Assembly: GCA_031394355.1 (NCBI GenBank)
Contig: JANNSU010000056.1
Coordinates: 96,325-160,324, forward strand
DNA: 64,000 nt
Origin: JAEUMY01 sp031394355
GTDB taxonomy: Bacteria; Pseudomonadota; Gammaproteobacteria; Burkholderiales; Usitatibacteraceae
Direction: 5' to 3'
Shown here: positions 8,778 through 17,070 of the stretch, piece after piece
How positions within the stretch are numbered: position 1 is the first letter of the stretch
How the letters are laid out: each line of letters opens with the position of its first letter
Position numbers and translations under genes: made by a program
Notes under the pieces: generated by a model
The model's database searches: none
What the model was told of the DNA's origin: nothing
The model's input: the letters and a program-made list of their open reading frames with translations, nothing else

Positions 8778-9401
8778 TCAGTTCAACGACGCCAGATATT
8801 CCGCCAGCCCGCGTGCTTCAAGCTCGGTCAGCTGTGACGCGATGACATGCATCACCGCATTGTCATTCGTGCGGGTCCGCTTGTTGAATTCCTTCAATTG
8901 GCGAACGGTGTACTCGGCATGCTGCCCGGCAAGTCGCGGCAGCGCGGACGTGCCCAACGCTTTCGGGCCATGGCAGGATGCGCAGGCGGGCAAGCCGGAA
9001 TACGTATTTCCCTTCAGGTAGAGATAGCGGCCCATTCCGGCAAGGTCTGCATCCGTGACTTCATGCGGCTGACCTGCCTGCTTCTCATAGTAGTGCCCGA
9101 GTGCCAGCATGTCCGCTTCACTGAGACCCTTGGCAAATTCGCTCATTTGGCTGGTCCGCCGCCCGGCCTGGAAATCGCGCAGCTGCTTGGCAACATACTC
9201 AGCATGCTGGCCTGCGAGACGCGGGAACAATTCGCTCGTGCTTTCCCCGTTCATGCCGTGACACAGGAAACACTTGCCACCGATGATCTCCTTGGCACGA
9301 GCCTCATTGGGTGCAGCATTGGCGGGCGCGCCGAATGCTCCGACAAGGACGGGCAAGAGCAATGCGAAGAGCGTCGATACAACCGTGGCAGATGGCTTCA
9401 T
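8778..9401 (-). CDS. Dihaem cytochrome c4
   Basis: Periplasmic electron carrier, in other bacteria a donor to cbb3 oxidase. 207 residues: signal peptide (1-29, ending APANA), first haem CFLCH at 44-48, second CASCH at 140-144. Each haem lies in a repeated half with RLAGQHAEY(V/T)xxQLxxF, which shows the internal duplication of cytochromes c4. It is convergent with fccAB, so sulfide electrons could flow FccAB to c4 to a cbb3 oxidase (ccoG and ccoH are at the end of this window); that link is inference. Confidence 0.92.
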   Translation of the reverse strand: MKPSATVVSTLFALLLPVLVGAFGAPANAAPNEARAKEIIGGKCFLCHGMNGESTSELFPRLAGQHAEYVAKQLRDFQAGRRTSQMSEFAKGLSEADMLALGHYYEKQAGQPHEVTDADLAGMGRYLYLKGNTYSGLPACASCHGPKALGTSALPRLAGQHAEYTVRQLKEFNKRTRTNDNAVMHVIASQLTELEARGLAEYLASLN

Positions 9402-9470
9402 GGCAGAAGGGCGATAGTCAATTCATGCCATAAATATATCAGCAAATGCTAATACGTTTAGGGAAGATTG

Positions 9471-9489
9471 CACTGCACTGCACTGCACT
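9471..9489. repeat. CACTG microsatellite
   Basis: Three exact and one near 5-bp units (CACTG) in the gap between the cytochrome c4 gene promoter side and the 3' end of the acetyltransferase gene. Confidence 0.8.
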
Positions 9490-9502
9490 TCCGGTTCGGC
9501 AG

Positions 9503-10126
9503 CTAGGGTGCTGACTTTCCCTGTGGCGCTGTATTGGCCGGTGACCATGTGGCCGACATGGGCGTGACCGGTGCCTGCATCGCCAGATTGGTGAGGGAGG
9601 TCAGCACATGGTCCTGCCAGGCGCCGTTGATGAAGAGGTACTGTTTGGCATAGCCCTCGATGACGAAGCCCAACCGAGCCAGCAGTTGGCCGCTGCGAAT
9701 ATTCGCAGGGATGTAGTTCGCATGGATGCGATGCAGGCCCGCTTCATGAAACATGTAACGGTTGCCAGCCTGAAGCGCTTCGCGCATCAGCCCCTGGCCT
9801 TGATGCGCGCGGGCAATCTTGTAACCGAGGAAACAGGCCTGGAACGGCCCACGTGATATCTGGCTGTAGTTCGCGATCCCGATGGGGTGTGATGGATCGT
9901 CGTGCGGAAAGAGAATGAAGCGCATCCCCGCACCGCTCGCAAACTCGGCTGCGGATTGCGTGCAAAGCAATTCCCAACGCTTCAGCGAATATTCATCGGG
10001 TGGTATCGGCGGGTCCCATGGGGCAAAGTGCGCCACGTTTTCGGACAGGAAATCGATCATGGCCTGCTCCATGCCCGGCTGCATTGGCTTCAGCAGGAGA
10101 CGCTCTGTCTCCAGAATCGGCAACAC
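9503..10126 (-). CDS. GNAT acetyltransferase, RimJ/RimL type
   Basis: Predicted acetyl-CoA-dependent N-acetyltransferase of 207 residues. It begins LETERLLLKPM, the usual RimJ/RimL start (TERLxLR), and keeps the acetyl-CoA loop region around ARAHQGQGLMREAL (Q/RxxGxG/A) and the C-terminal SGQLLARLGFVIEGYAKQYLFINGAWQDHVL, a RimJ-like ending. Substrate is unknown: ribosomal protein N-terminus or a small molecule. One perfect iterated palindrome (ANIR phase) and one decayed copy at 9985-9996 lie inside. It runs toward the cytochrome gene and is 23 bp downstream of slmA on the same strand. Confidence 0.88.
   Translation of the reverse strand: MLPILETERLLLKPMQPGMEQAMIDFLSENVAHFAPWDPPIPPDEYSLKRWELLCTQSAAEFASGAGMRFILFPHDDPSHPIGIANYSQISRGPFQACFLGYKIARAHQGQGLMREALQAGNRYMFHEAGLHRIHANYIPANIRSGQLLARLGFVIEGYAKQYLFINGAWQDHVLTSLTNLAMQAPVTPMSATWSPANTAPQGKSAP
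9695..9706. repeat. Iterated palindrome, copy 2 (acetyltransferase gene)
   Basis: 14-bp form at 9694-9707. On the coding strand it reads ANIR in YIPANIRSGQLL. Confidence 0.95.
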
Positions 10127-10149
10127 GGGGTGAACTCAGCCTGCTGGAA

Positions 10150-10728
10150 TCAAGCGGCGAATACGGGCCACTGTGCCGTCCACATTTCAAGCGGTGCCCG
10201 CTTGAAGCCCGACTTGGCGAACTGATGCCAGCGACCGGTCACGAAACAGAGCAGCGTGTTCGCATAGGCATTGACATCCCAGCCAGCGGGAAGGGACTGA
10301 TCCGTCACCGCGAGACGTGCGCTTTGGCGCAGAGACGCCTCGATCCGGTCATGCAGTTGATTGATGCGGGTCTGCAGTCGACCATCTTCGTTGACCAGCG
10401 CGTCACCAATGAGAACGCGGACCATGCCAGGATTCTTCTGCGCGAAACTCAACAACATCGAGACAGTGGCCTCTACCTGCTTCAGGCCCGCAGTCTCGTC
10501 GGCCTGGATCTTGTTTACCAGTGTGAACAGGCTGGTTTCGATGAACTCGATCAGCCCTTCGAACATTTGCGCCTTGCTGGCGAAATGCCGATACAAGGCA
10601 GCTTCGGACACATCAAGCCGCTTCGCCAGCAACGCGGTCGTGATCTTTTCACCTTTGGGATCTTCCAGCATGGCGGCCAGAGTCTGCAGGATCTGGTTGC
10701 GGCGTTCACCGCGCTGCGCCTTCGGCAT
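10150..10728 (-). CDS. slmA: Nucleoid occlusion factor SlmA
   Basis: TetR-family DNA-binding protein that blocks FtsZ ring assembly over the nucleoid. 192 residues (E. coli 198). The N-terminal helix-turn-helix ITTALLAKRLDVSEAALYRHFASKAQMFEGLIEFIE matches SlmA residue for residue in the SEAALYRHF and LIEFIE parts, and NQLHDRIEASLRQ matches the FtsZ-binding region. This is distinct from drug-efflux TetR regulators, and there is no divergent efflux gene. SlmA needs many dispersed binding sites on the chromosome; its known box is not the iterated palindrome seen here. Confidence 0.9.
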   Translation of the reverse strand: MPKAQRGERRNQILQTLAAMLEDPKGEKITTALLAKRLDVSEAALYRHFASKAQMFEGLIEFIETSLFTLVNKIQADETAGLKQVEATVSMLLSFAQKNPGMVRVLIGDALVNEDGRLQTRINQLHDRIEASLRQSARLAVTDQSLPAGWDVNAYANTLLCFVTGRWHQFAKSGFKRAPLEMWTAQWPVFAA

Positions 10729-10757
10729 GTTGTTGTCTCCCTCTTTGACGACTCGTT

Positions 10758-10769
10758 GCGAATATTCGC
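10758..10769. repeat. Iterated palindrome, copy 3 (slmA upstream gap)
   Basis: 14-bp form at 10757-10770, in the 45-bp gap between slmA and the HerA-like gene and only 4 bp from the latter's stop codon. Confidence 0.95.
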
Positions 10770-10773
10770 AGTG

Positions 10774-12315
10774 CTACTTGCGTTTTCCCATGATCGAACC
10801 CAGTACCCCGCGCAAAATCTCACGGCCCAACGTGGTGCCCATGGTGCGCACTGCCGATTTTGCCGCAGTCTGCACCAGGCCGTCCTGCTTGCCGCCACGG
10901 GGGCCGGTGGTGCCAAACAGCACATCGCTGATTCCGCCCATGATGCCACCGCCGTCCTTGGTCGGAAGTGATGATGCGCCCGGACTCCCGGCGGCGGGTG
11001 CCTGCGACTCGGCGCGGCTCTTCAGTTTTTCGTAGGCGGACTCCCGGTCCACGGTCTTTTCGTAAACGCCCGCGACCAGCGAACCCGCCAGAAGTGCTTG
11101 TCGCTGCTGGGGTGTGATGGGGCCAATCTGACTGCCCGGCGGAAACACGTAAGCGCGCGACGTTTCGGAAGGGCGGCCCTTTGCATCCAGCAAACTGACC
11201 AGTGCCTCACCTACGGCGAGCTCGGTGATGGCGGCCTCGATGTCCAATCCTGCGCGGGGGCGCATGGTCTGCGCGGTGGCTTTGACGGCTTTCTGGTCTC
11301 GCGGCGTAAAGGCTCGAAGTGCATGCTGCACCCGGTTACCCAGTTGTGCGAGCACGGTATCGGGGATGTCGATGGGATTCTGGGTCACGAAATAAACCCC
11401 CACACCCTTGGAACGCACCAGTCGCACCACGAGCTCGATGCGCTCCAGCAGGGCCTTGGGTGCGTCGTTGAACAAGAGATGCGCCTCGTCGAAGAAGAAC
11501 ACCAACTTGGGTTTGTCCGGGTCACCGATTTCGGGGAGACGCTCGAAGATTTCCGACAGCAGCCACAAAAGGAAGGTCGCGTAGAGACGCGGCGCATTCA
11601 TGAGCTTGTCAGCAGTCAGGATGTTGATCACACCCTTGCTGCCGACGGTCTGCATCAGGTCGTCGATGTTCAACATCGGCTCGCCAAAAAACTTGTCTCC
11701 GCCCTGGGTTTCCAGTTGCAGCAGGCCGCGCTGGATGGCACCTGCGCTGGCGCTGCTGATGTTGCCGTACTGGGTAGTGAACTGGCTTGCATTCTCGCCC
11801 ACGAACTGCAGCATTGCGCGCAGATCCTTGAGGTCCAGCAGGAGCAGACCGTTGTCGTCTGCGATCTTGAACACGATGTTGAGTACGCCAGCCTGGGTTT
11901 CGTTGAGGTCCAGCATGCGCGCAAGCAAGAGCGGTCCCATGTCGGAGACGGTGGCGCGCACGGGATGGCCCTGTTCGCCGAAGACATCCCAGAGGGTGGT
12001 GGGGCAGGCCGCCGCCGCAGGGGCTTCGAGGCCGCGCTCCTGCAACACTGCGGCGAGCTTGCCCGCGATGGTGCCTGGCTGGCTGATGCCGGCCAGGTCG
12101 CCCTTCACATCCGCCATGAAAACCGGCACGCCGATCTTCGAGAAATTCTCCGCCAAGGTTTGCAGTGTCACGGTCTTGCCCGTGCCCGTGGCGCCGGTGA
12201 TGAGACCGTGCCGGTTGGCCAACTGCGGCAGCAGGTTCAGGTCGAGTGGCTCTTTGTCGGCCGAGTTGGCAGCGGGGTTGGCAACTGAGCGAGCAACGAG
12301 AAGGGGATCGACCAT
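10774..12315 (-). CDS. HerA/VirB4-like ATPase of the DUF853 (YjgR) family
   Basis: Predicted cytosolic P-loop ATPase of 513 residues (E. coli YjgR 500). Walker A is GATGTGKTVTLQ near residue 40; Walker B is KLVFFFDEAHLLF; the C-terminus ends in GREILRGVLGSIMGKRK, typical of the family. Function is not established for any member. ATG 12315 (MVDPLLVARS) is chosen because homologues start there; the open frame to 12657 reads into non-conserved sequence and overlaps the yebC start. A long plus-strand frame (11098-12288) is its shadow. Confidence 0.88.
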   Translation of the reverse strand: MVDPLLVARSVANPAANSADKEPLDLNLLPQLANRHGLITGATGTGKTVTLQTLAENFSKIGVPVFMADVKGDLAGISQPGTIAGKLAAVLQERGLEAPAAAACPTTLWDVFGEQGHPVRATVSDMGPLLLARMLDLNETQAGVLNIVFKIADDNGLLLLDLKDLRAMLQFVGENASQFTTQYGNISSASAGAIQRGLLQLETQGGDKFFGEPMLNIDDLMQTVGSKGVINILTADKLMNAPRLYATFLLWLLSEIFERLPEIGDPDKPKLVFFFDEAHLLFNDAPKALLERIELVVRLVRSKGVGVYFVTQNPIDIPDTVLAQLGNRVQHALRAFTPRDQKAVKATAQTMRPRAGLDIEAAITELAVGEALVSLLDAKGRPSETSRAYVFPPGSQIGPITPQQRQALLAGSLVAGVYEKTVDRESAYEKLKSRAESQAPAAGSPGASSLPTKDGGGIMGGISDVLFGTTGPRGGKQDGLVQTAAKSAVRTMGTTLGREILRGVLGSIMGKRK

Positions 12316-12445
12316 GGCGATAGGGGAATGGTGGAAGGTCAGGGGGAGGGAACAACCCAGGGGAACAACCCAAGGGAAAACAAGTGAGTGGATGGTAACA
12401 TTGTGATCTGAATTTTCAATCCGATTTTCATCCGGAATCACGATC

Positions 12446-13183
12446 ATGGCAGGACATTCCAAGTGGGCAAACATCCAGCACCGAAAGGGTCGCCAGGATG
12501 CCAAGCGCGGCAAGATCTTTACCCGTCTCATCAAGGAAATCACGGTGGCCTCGCGTATGGGCGGGGGTGAGCCGGACATGAACCCCAGGCTCAGGCTGGC
12601 GGTGGACAAGGCGTATGACAACAACATGCCCAAGGACACCATCGAACGCGCCATCAAGCGTGGCGCGGGCGAGCTGGAAGGCGTGAACTACGAGGAAATC
12701 CGCTACGAGGGCTACGGCATCGGCGGTGCGGCTATCATCGTGGACACGATGACCGACAATCGCACGCGCACCGTGGCCGAAGTGCGCCACGCCTTCAGCA
12801 AATTCGGGGGCAATATGGGCACGGACGGCTCGGTCGCATTCTTGTTCAAACACTGCGGCCAGCTCATGTTCGCACCTGGCACGGATGAGAACAAGCTCAT
12901 GGAGGCAGCATTGGAGGCGGGGGCAGAGGACATCATTTCGAACGATGACGGCAGCTTTGAAGTGGTGACCGGCCCCTACGACTTCAGCGGCGTCAAGGCG
13001 GCGCTGGAGAAGGCGGCCCTCAAGGCTGAATTCGGGGAGGTCACCATGAAGTCAACGAATGAGACCGAGCTTTCCGGAGACGACGCAGTGAAAATGCAGA
13101 AGCTGCTTGATGCGCTGGAAGGGTTGGACGACGTGCAGGATGTTTACACCTCGGCCGTTCTCCCTGAATCGGTTGGGGTCTGA
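12446..13183 (+). CDS. yebC: YebC/TACO1-family regulator
   Basis: 245-residue protein of the YebC family, reported in other bacteria as a transcription factor and recently tied to translation of polyproline stretches. It has the invariant N-terminus MAGHSKWANIQHRKGRQDAKRG and the family motifs YEGYGIGGAAIIVDTMTDNRTRT and FGGNMGTDGSVAFLF. It heads the yebC-ybjQ-ruvCAB-ybgC-tol run; the next start is 1 bp after its stop. Confidence 0.96.
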   Translation: MAGHSKWANIQHRKGRQDAKRGKIFTRLIKEITVASRMGGGEPDMNPRLRLAVDKAYDNNMPKDTIERAIKRGAGELEGVNYEEIRYEGYGIGGAAIIVDTMTDNRTRTVAEVRHAFSKFGGNMGTDGSVAFLFKHCGQLMFAPGTDENKLMEAALEAGAEDIISNDDGSFEVVTGPYDFSGVKAALEKAALKAEFGEVTMKSTNETELSGDDAVKMQKLLDALEGLDDVQDVYTSAVLPESVGV

Positions 13184-13184
13184 G

Positions 13185-13538
13185 ATGGCTGATGCCCCGG
13201 CACAACCCGCCACAGGAAACATTCTCATCACCACCACACCCACGGTCGAGGGTCGGCGCATCCGGCGCTACCTTGGCATCGTGACCGGAGAGGCCAGCTC
13301 GGAGGTGGATGTCGTCACGTTCACGCCTGGCACCAAATCCTTTTCGGACGCGTATCACAAGGTCCTGCCAGGTGCCCGAGACACGGCGCTGAAGGCAGTG
13401 ATGCAAGGCGTGCAACAGTCAGGTGGCAACGCGCTGGTTGGCACGAGCATCAACTACGTCATCCACGGGAGCGGCAAGGGGCTCGTGCTGGTCTCCGTCA
13501 CGGGCACGGCAGTCGTGCTGGAGGATGCGCCGCAGTGA
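13185..13538 (+). CDS. YbjQ-family (DUF74) heavy-metal-binding-domain protein
   Basis: 117-residue protein of the YbjQ/UPF0145 family: ILITTTPTVEGRRIRRYLGIVTGEA is the family N-terminus, and GGNALVGTSINYVI is its conserved core. Biochemical role unknown; the fold suggests a pentameric ring. It overlaps ruvC by a TGATG junction, so it is translationally coupled to the Holliday-junction operon. The overlap sets the start of ruvC. Confidence 0.85.
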   Translation: MADAPAQPATGNILITTTPTVEGRRIRRYLGIVTGEASSEVDVVTFTPGTKSFSDAYHKVLPGARDTALKAVMQGVQQSGGNALVGTSINYVIHGSGKGLVLVSVTGTAVVLEDAPQ

Positions 13539-14095
13539 TGTTGCCATCCGCCAGTGCGAATATTCGCATCCTGGGTCTCGATCCCGGATTGCGGGTCACC
13601 GGCTACGGCGTCATCGAAAAAATCGGCAACAAGCTTCAGTACGTGACCTCGGGCTGCATCAAGTCCACCGAGAAAGAATCGCTTCCGCTGCGTTTGAAGA
13701 GCATTCTGCATTCCGTCGAAGAAGTCATCGATCGCCACGCGCCGACCGAGGTTGCAATCGAAATCGTGTTCGTCAACGTCAACCCGAAATCCACGCTGCT
13801 GTTGGGCCAGGCGCGCGGCGCCGCAATCTGCGCTGCCGTGCACCACGATTTGCCGGTGGCCGAGTACACCGCGTTGCAGGTCAAGCAAGCCGTCGTCGGC
13901 AACGGGCACGCGAAGAAGGAACAGGTGCAGGAAATGGTCAAGCGTCTGCTCGGATTGCCGGGCTATCCCAGCCCCGACTCGGCCGATGCGCTGGCCTGCG
14001 CCATCTGTCACGCACACGCCGGCCTTGGAATGGGCAGCTTTTCCACGCGCGGCTATCGCATGCGCGGCGGCCGGCTTATCGGGGGCGCGGCATGA
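13538..14095 (+). CDS. ruvC: Holliday junction resolvase RuvC
   Basis: Dimeric endonuclease that resolves four-way junctions loaded by RuvAB. Catalytic acids are visible: Asp in ILGLDPGLRVTGYG, Glu in VAIEIVFVNVNPKS and the DSADALACA pair near the C-terminus. ATG 13538 overlaps the ybjQ stop; GTG 13535 is also possible. Ahead of the usual RuvC start (M-x-ILGIDPG) there are about eight extra residues, LPSASANI, and the iterated palindrome encodes ANIR exactly where the protein core begins, so the palindrome spans the join between extension and core. Confidence 0.95.
   Translation: MLPSASANIRILGLDPGLRVTGYGVIEKIGNKLQYVTSGCIKSTEKESLPLRLKSILHSVEEVIDRHAPTEVAIEIVFVNVNPKSTLLLGQARGAAICAAVHHDLPVAEYTALQVKQAVVGNGHAKKEQVQEMVKRLLGLPGYPSPDSADALACAICHAHAGLGMGSFSTRGYRMRGGRLIGGAA
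13556..13567. repeat. Iterated palindrome, copy 4 (ruvC 5' end)
   Basis: 14-bp form at 13555-13568; ANIR phase, its last two codons giving the Ile-Arg that open the RuvC core. Confidence 0.95.
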
Positions 14096-14673
14096 TCGGG
14101 CGCATCACCGGCATTCTCGCAGAGAAAAATCCGCCACAGCTGGTTGTGGATTGCCATGGCGTCGGGTATGAAATTGATGTGCCCATGAGCACGTTTTATC
14201 ACCTGCCTGCCACCGGACAGCAGGTCAGCCTTCATACCCACCTCATCGTGCGGGAGGATGCACAACTGCTGTACGGCTTCGGCTCCGAGTCCGAGCGCAC
14301 TACATTTCGCCAGCTGCTGAAGGTGAGCGGCGTGGGCCCGAAGGTGGCGCTCGCGGTGCTGTCCGGGCTGTCAGTCAATGATCTTGCTGCCGCGGTAGCG
14401 ACGCAGGACACTGCCATGCTGGTGCGCGTCCCTGGCATCGGCAAGAAGACGGCGGAGAGGCTGCTGTTGGAGTTGAAGGACAAGGTCGCCATGGTGACTG
14501 GCTCGACTTCGGGCACTGTTCCGGGCGCACCCAAGGCCAGCGATGTGCTGAATGCGCTGCTGTCTCTGGGCTACAACGATCGCGAGGCGATGTCGGCGAT
14601 CAAGCAATTGCCTGCTGACCTGGCCGTTGCCGATGGCATCCGCCAGGCATTGAAACTGCTGGCCCGCTCATAA
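14092..14673 (+). CDS. ruvA: Holliday junction DNA helicase subunit RuvA
   Basis: Tetrameric junction-binding subunit. 193 residues with domain I MIGRITGILAEKNPPQLVVDCHGVGYEI, two helix-hairpin-helix motifs (LLKVSGVGPKVALAVL and LVRVPGIGKKTAERLLLEL) and a flexible linker (GSTSGTVPGAPK) before domain III (DVLNALLSLGYNDREA), which contacts RuvB. Its ATG overlaps the ruvC stop (ATGA). Confidence 0.97.
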   Translation: MIGRITGILAEKNPPQLVVDCHGVGYEIDVPMSTFYHLPATGQQVSLHTHLIVREDAQLLYGFGSESERTTFRQLLKVSGVGPKVALAVLSGLSVNDLAAAVATQDTAMLVRVPGIGKKTAERLLLELKDKVAMVTGSTSGTVPGAPKASDVLNALLSLGYNDREAMSAIKQLPADLAVADGIRQALKLLARS

Positions 14674-14693
14674 GCTGCGATGATCAACCTGCC

Positions 14694-15743
14694 ATGATTG
14701 AAGAAGATCGCTTTATTTCTCCCAAACCTGCCTCGACTGTTGAAGAGGCAGCCGAACGCGCACTGCGGCCGAAGCTGCTTGCCGAGTATGTGGGTCAGCA
14801 AAAGATCCGCGACCAATTGTCGATCTTCATCGAGGCTGCGCGTACGCGCAAGGAATCGCTCGACCACACGTTGCTGTTTGGCCCACCCGGATTGGGCAAG
14901 ACCACGCTGGCACACATCATTGCGCGTGAGATGGGCGTGAATCTGAAGCAGACCTCCGGGCCGGTGTTGGAGCGCGCGGGAGATCTTGCTGCGCTGCTCA
15001 CCAATCTTGAGCCGCACGACGTGCTCTTCATCGACGAAATCCATCGCTTGAATCCTGTGGTGGAGGAAATCCTGTATCCCGCGCTGGAGGACTACCAGCT
15101 CGACATCATGATTGGCGAAGGTCCGGCTGCGCGCTCAGTGAAGCTGGACCTGCCACCTTTCACCCTGGTGGGCGCCACGACGCGCGCCGGCATGCTCACC
15201 AATCCGCTGCGGGACCGCTTCGGCATTGTGGCGCGGCTGGAGTTCTACACCGCAGCGGAGTTGCAGACCATCGTGTCACGCTCGGCGTCACTGCTCGGAG
15301 TGGATATCGTCGAGGACGGCGCATTGGAAATTGCCACGCGTGCCCGCGGCACGCCCCGCATCGCCAACCGGCTGCTCCGCCGCGTGCGTGACTATGCAGA
15401 GGTCAAGGCGGATGGCCGGGTCACGCGGGATGTCGCCGACACTGCGCTAAAGATGCTGGATGTGGATGCCATCGGGCTCGATCTCATGGACCGCAAGTTG
15501 TTGCTTGCGGTGATCGAGAAATTCAACGGCGGCCCGGTGGGTGTGGAGAATCTGGCCGCTGCGCTCAGCGAGGAGCGCGACACCATCGAGGATGTGCTCG
15601 AGCCCTTTCTGATCCAGCAGGGCTATCTGCAGCGCACGCCGCGTGGCCGCATGGCGACACCGCTGGCTTACCAGCACTTCGGCATAGCCGGGATGCCTTC
15701 GGCAGGTCGCACGGGTTTGGCTGACGCAGGCGGACTCTTCTGA
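14694..15743 (+). CDS. ruvB: Holliday junction DNA helicase motor RuvB
   Basis: AAA+ hexameric motor for branch migration. 349 residues. Walker A GPPGLGKT at residues 63-70, Walker B VLFIDEIHRLNPVVEE, sensor 1 LVGATTRAGMLTNPLRDRFG with the Arg finger, and the winged-helix C-domain GLDLMDRKLLLAVIEKFNGGPVGV. It follows ruvA by 20 bp and is 1 bp from ybgC. Confidence 0.97.
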   Translation: MIEEDRFISPKPASTVEEAAERALRPKLLAEYVGQQKIRDQLSIFIEAARTRKESLDHTLLFGPPGLGKTTLAHIIAREMGVNLKQTSGPVLERAGDLAALLTNLEPHDVLFIDEIHRLNPVVEEILYPALEDYQLDIMIGEGPAARSVKLDLPPFTLVGATTRAGMLTNPLRDRFGIVARLEFYTAAELQTIVSRSASLLGVDIVEDGALEIATRARGTPRIANRLLRRVRDYAEVKADGRVTRDVADTALKMLDVDAIGLDLMDRKLLLAVIEKFNGGPVGVENLAAALSEERDTIEDVLEPFLIQQGYLQRTPRGRMATPLAYQHFGIAGMPSAGRTGLADAGGLF

Positions 15744-15744
15744 C

Positions 15745-16227
15745 ATGCCCGATTCGTTTTCCAAATCTCCGCTGCCCAAATCCGCCCGTCGTGCTGCTGC
15801 AAAGCCGCTGCTGCAACCCGATCTCTTCGGCTTCGCGTTTCCAGTGAGGGTGTACTTCGAGAATACTGACGCGGGCGGCGTGGTCTATCACAGCGAATAC
15901 CTGAAGTTTCTGGAGCGGGCGCGGACAGAATGGCTGCGCAAGCTCGGTTTCACTCATCAGATCCTGGCGAAAAAGCATGGCATCGTCTTTGTCGCGGCGG
16001 GCATCGCAGCCGATTTTGTCCGCCCCGCGAAACTCGACGACAGTCTTGCTGTCGGTGTACAGGTGGAGTCCATGGGCAAGGTGCGCGTGATCTTCCACCA
16101 GGAAATCAGGAAGGATGATGAAATCCTGGTGCGTGCGCGGGTGACCATTGCCTGTGTGAGCGCCGATGGCTTCAAACCCGTTCCCATCCCCGAGGAACTG
16201 GCCAAAAAACTGGAGGCGGCGACTTGA
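15745..16227 (+). CDS. ybgC: Acyl-CoA thioesterase YbgC of the Tol-Pal cluster
   Basis: Hot-dog-fold thioesterase, in E. coli acting on short or malonyl-type acyl-CoA and linked to phospholipid enzymes. 160 residues, about 25 longer at the N-terminus than E. coli YbgC. Core motif VRVYFENTDAGGVVYHSEYLKFLERARTEWL contains the catalytic Asp of YFEDTDAGGVVYH type. The stop overlaps the tolQ start, the standard first position of the tol operon. The basic N-terminal extension (KSARRAAAKP) has no recognised role. Confidence 0.93.
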   Translation: MPDSFSKSPLPKSARRAAAKPLLQPDLFGFAFPVRVYFENTDAGGVVYHSEYLKFLERARTEWLRKLGFTHQILAKKHGIVFVAAGIAADFVRPAKLDDSLAVGVQVESMGKVRVIFHQEIRKDDEILVRARVTIACVSADGFKPVPIPEELAKKLEAAT

Positions 16228-16901
16228 ACGTTTCGCAAGACATGGAACTCATCCAGCTGATATTGCAGGCCAGTCTGGTGGTCAAACTCGTCATGGGCGT
16301 CCTGGTCATGGCCTCGCTGATGTCATGGTGGTACATCTTCATGAAGTTCTTCGGGCTGCGCCGCGCCATCAACGAGGCCGATGAATTCGAGAGCCACTTC
16401 TGGAGCGGTAACGATCTGGTGGGCATCTATCAGAACGCCAGCAGCCGCGCCGACGAGACTGAAGGCATGGAGCGAATATTCGCAGCGGGCTTCAAGGAAT
16501 TCATGAAGTCGAAGAATCGCGCCGGCGGCGACATCGGCGCATTGATGGACGGCGTGCGGCGCGCAATGAAGGCGACGTTCCAGCGTGAGTTGGATCATCT
16601 GGAGTCGCATCTCTCGTTCCTTGCCACGGTGGGTTCGGTAAGCCCATACATCGGCTTGCTTGGCACGGTATGGGGCATCATGCATGCCTTTCGCAGCCTC
16701 TCCAACGTGGCCCAGGCAACGCTTGCTTCGGTGGCGCCGGGCATTGCCGAGGCGCTCATTGCGACCGCCATCGGCCTCTTCGCCGCCATCCCGGCCGTGA
16801 TCGCCTACAACCGCTTTACGGCACAAATTGACCGCCTCGCAAACCGCTACGAAAGCTTCATGGAAGAGGTTACGAACATCCTGCAGCGGCAGGCGGGCTG
16901 A
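16224..16901 (+). CDS. tolQ: Tol-Pal proton channel subunit TolQ
   Basis: Inner-membrane MotA/ExbB-like protein forming the proton channel with TolR for outer-membrane constriction at division. 225 residues. TM1 about 18-38; cytoplasmic loop; TM2-TM3 with SPYIGLLGTVWGIMHAF and IAEALIATAIGLFAAIPAVIAYN, holding the conserved Thr and Gly residues. The iterated palindrome encodes RIFA in MERIFAAGFKEF, where E. coli TolQ has QIFYSGFKEF: the length is unchanged, so the palindrome here replaced rather than lengthened the sequence. Confidence 0.96.
   Translation: MNVSQDMELIQLILQASLVVKLVMGVLVMASLMSWWYIFMKFFGLRRAINEADEFESHFWSGNDLVGIYQNASSRADETEGMERIFAAGFKEFMKSKNRAGGDIGALMDGVRRAMKATFQRELDHLESHLSFLATVGSVSPYIGLLGTVWGIMHAFRSLSNVAQATLASVAPGIAEALIATAIGLFAAIPAVIAYNRFTAQIDRLANRYESFMEEVTNILQRQAG
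16472..16483. repeat. Iterated palindrome, copy 5 (tolQ)
   Basis: RIFA phase. Flanks A...A, so only the 12-bp core is symmetric. Confidence 0.95.
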
Positions 16902-16911
16902 GGCGCTTCAT

Positions 16912-17037
16912 GCAAACACAGATGAACACGGATGAACACGGATACAGGCGGAGTTCATGCCTGCACTGCCCTGCGAATATTCGCAACAAGCTCATTTCCA
17001 AATCCATCTGTGTTCATCCGTGTTCATCTGTGTTTGC
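16912..17037. repeat. Hairpin repeat A between tolQ and tolR
   Basis: Arms of about 32 bp: 16912-16943 and 17002-17037 (inverted), each built from GATGAACAC units (ACACAGATGAACACGGATG...). The central loop of about 58 bp contains an iterated palindrome. The same arms recur at 21841-21958. Open frames here (part of a long tolR N-terminal extension) are artefacts. Confidence 0.9.
16973..16984. repeat. Iterated palindrome, copy 6 (loop of hairpin repeat A)
   Basis: 14-bp form at 16972-16985, intergenic, nested in the loop of another repeat. Confidence 0.95.
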
Positions 17038-17070
17038 GGTTGTCTTCCCGCTCGAACAGAGGACAACGCC

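Noticed and set aside
11098..12288. 396-codon plus-strand open frame
   Set aside because: Shadow of the HerA-like ATPase gene; composition is a mirror of its codon use.
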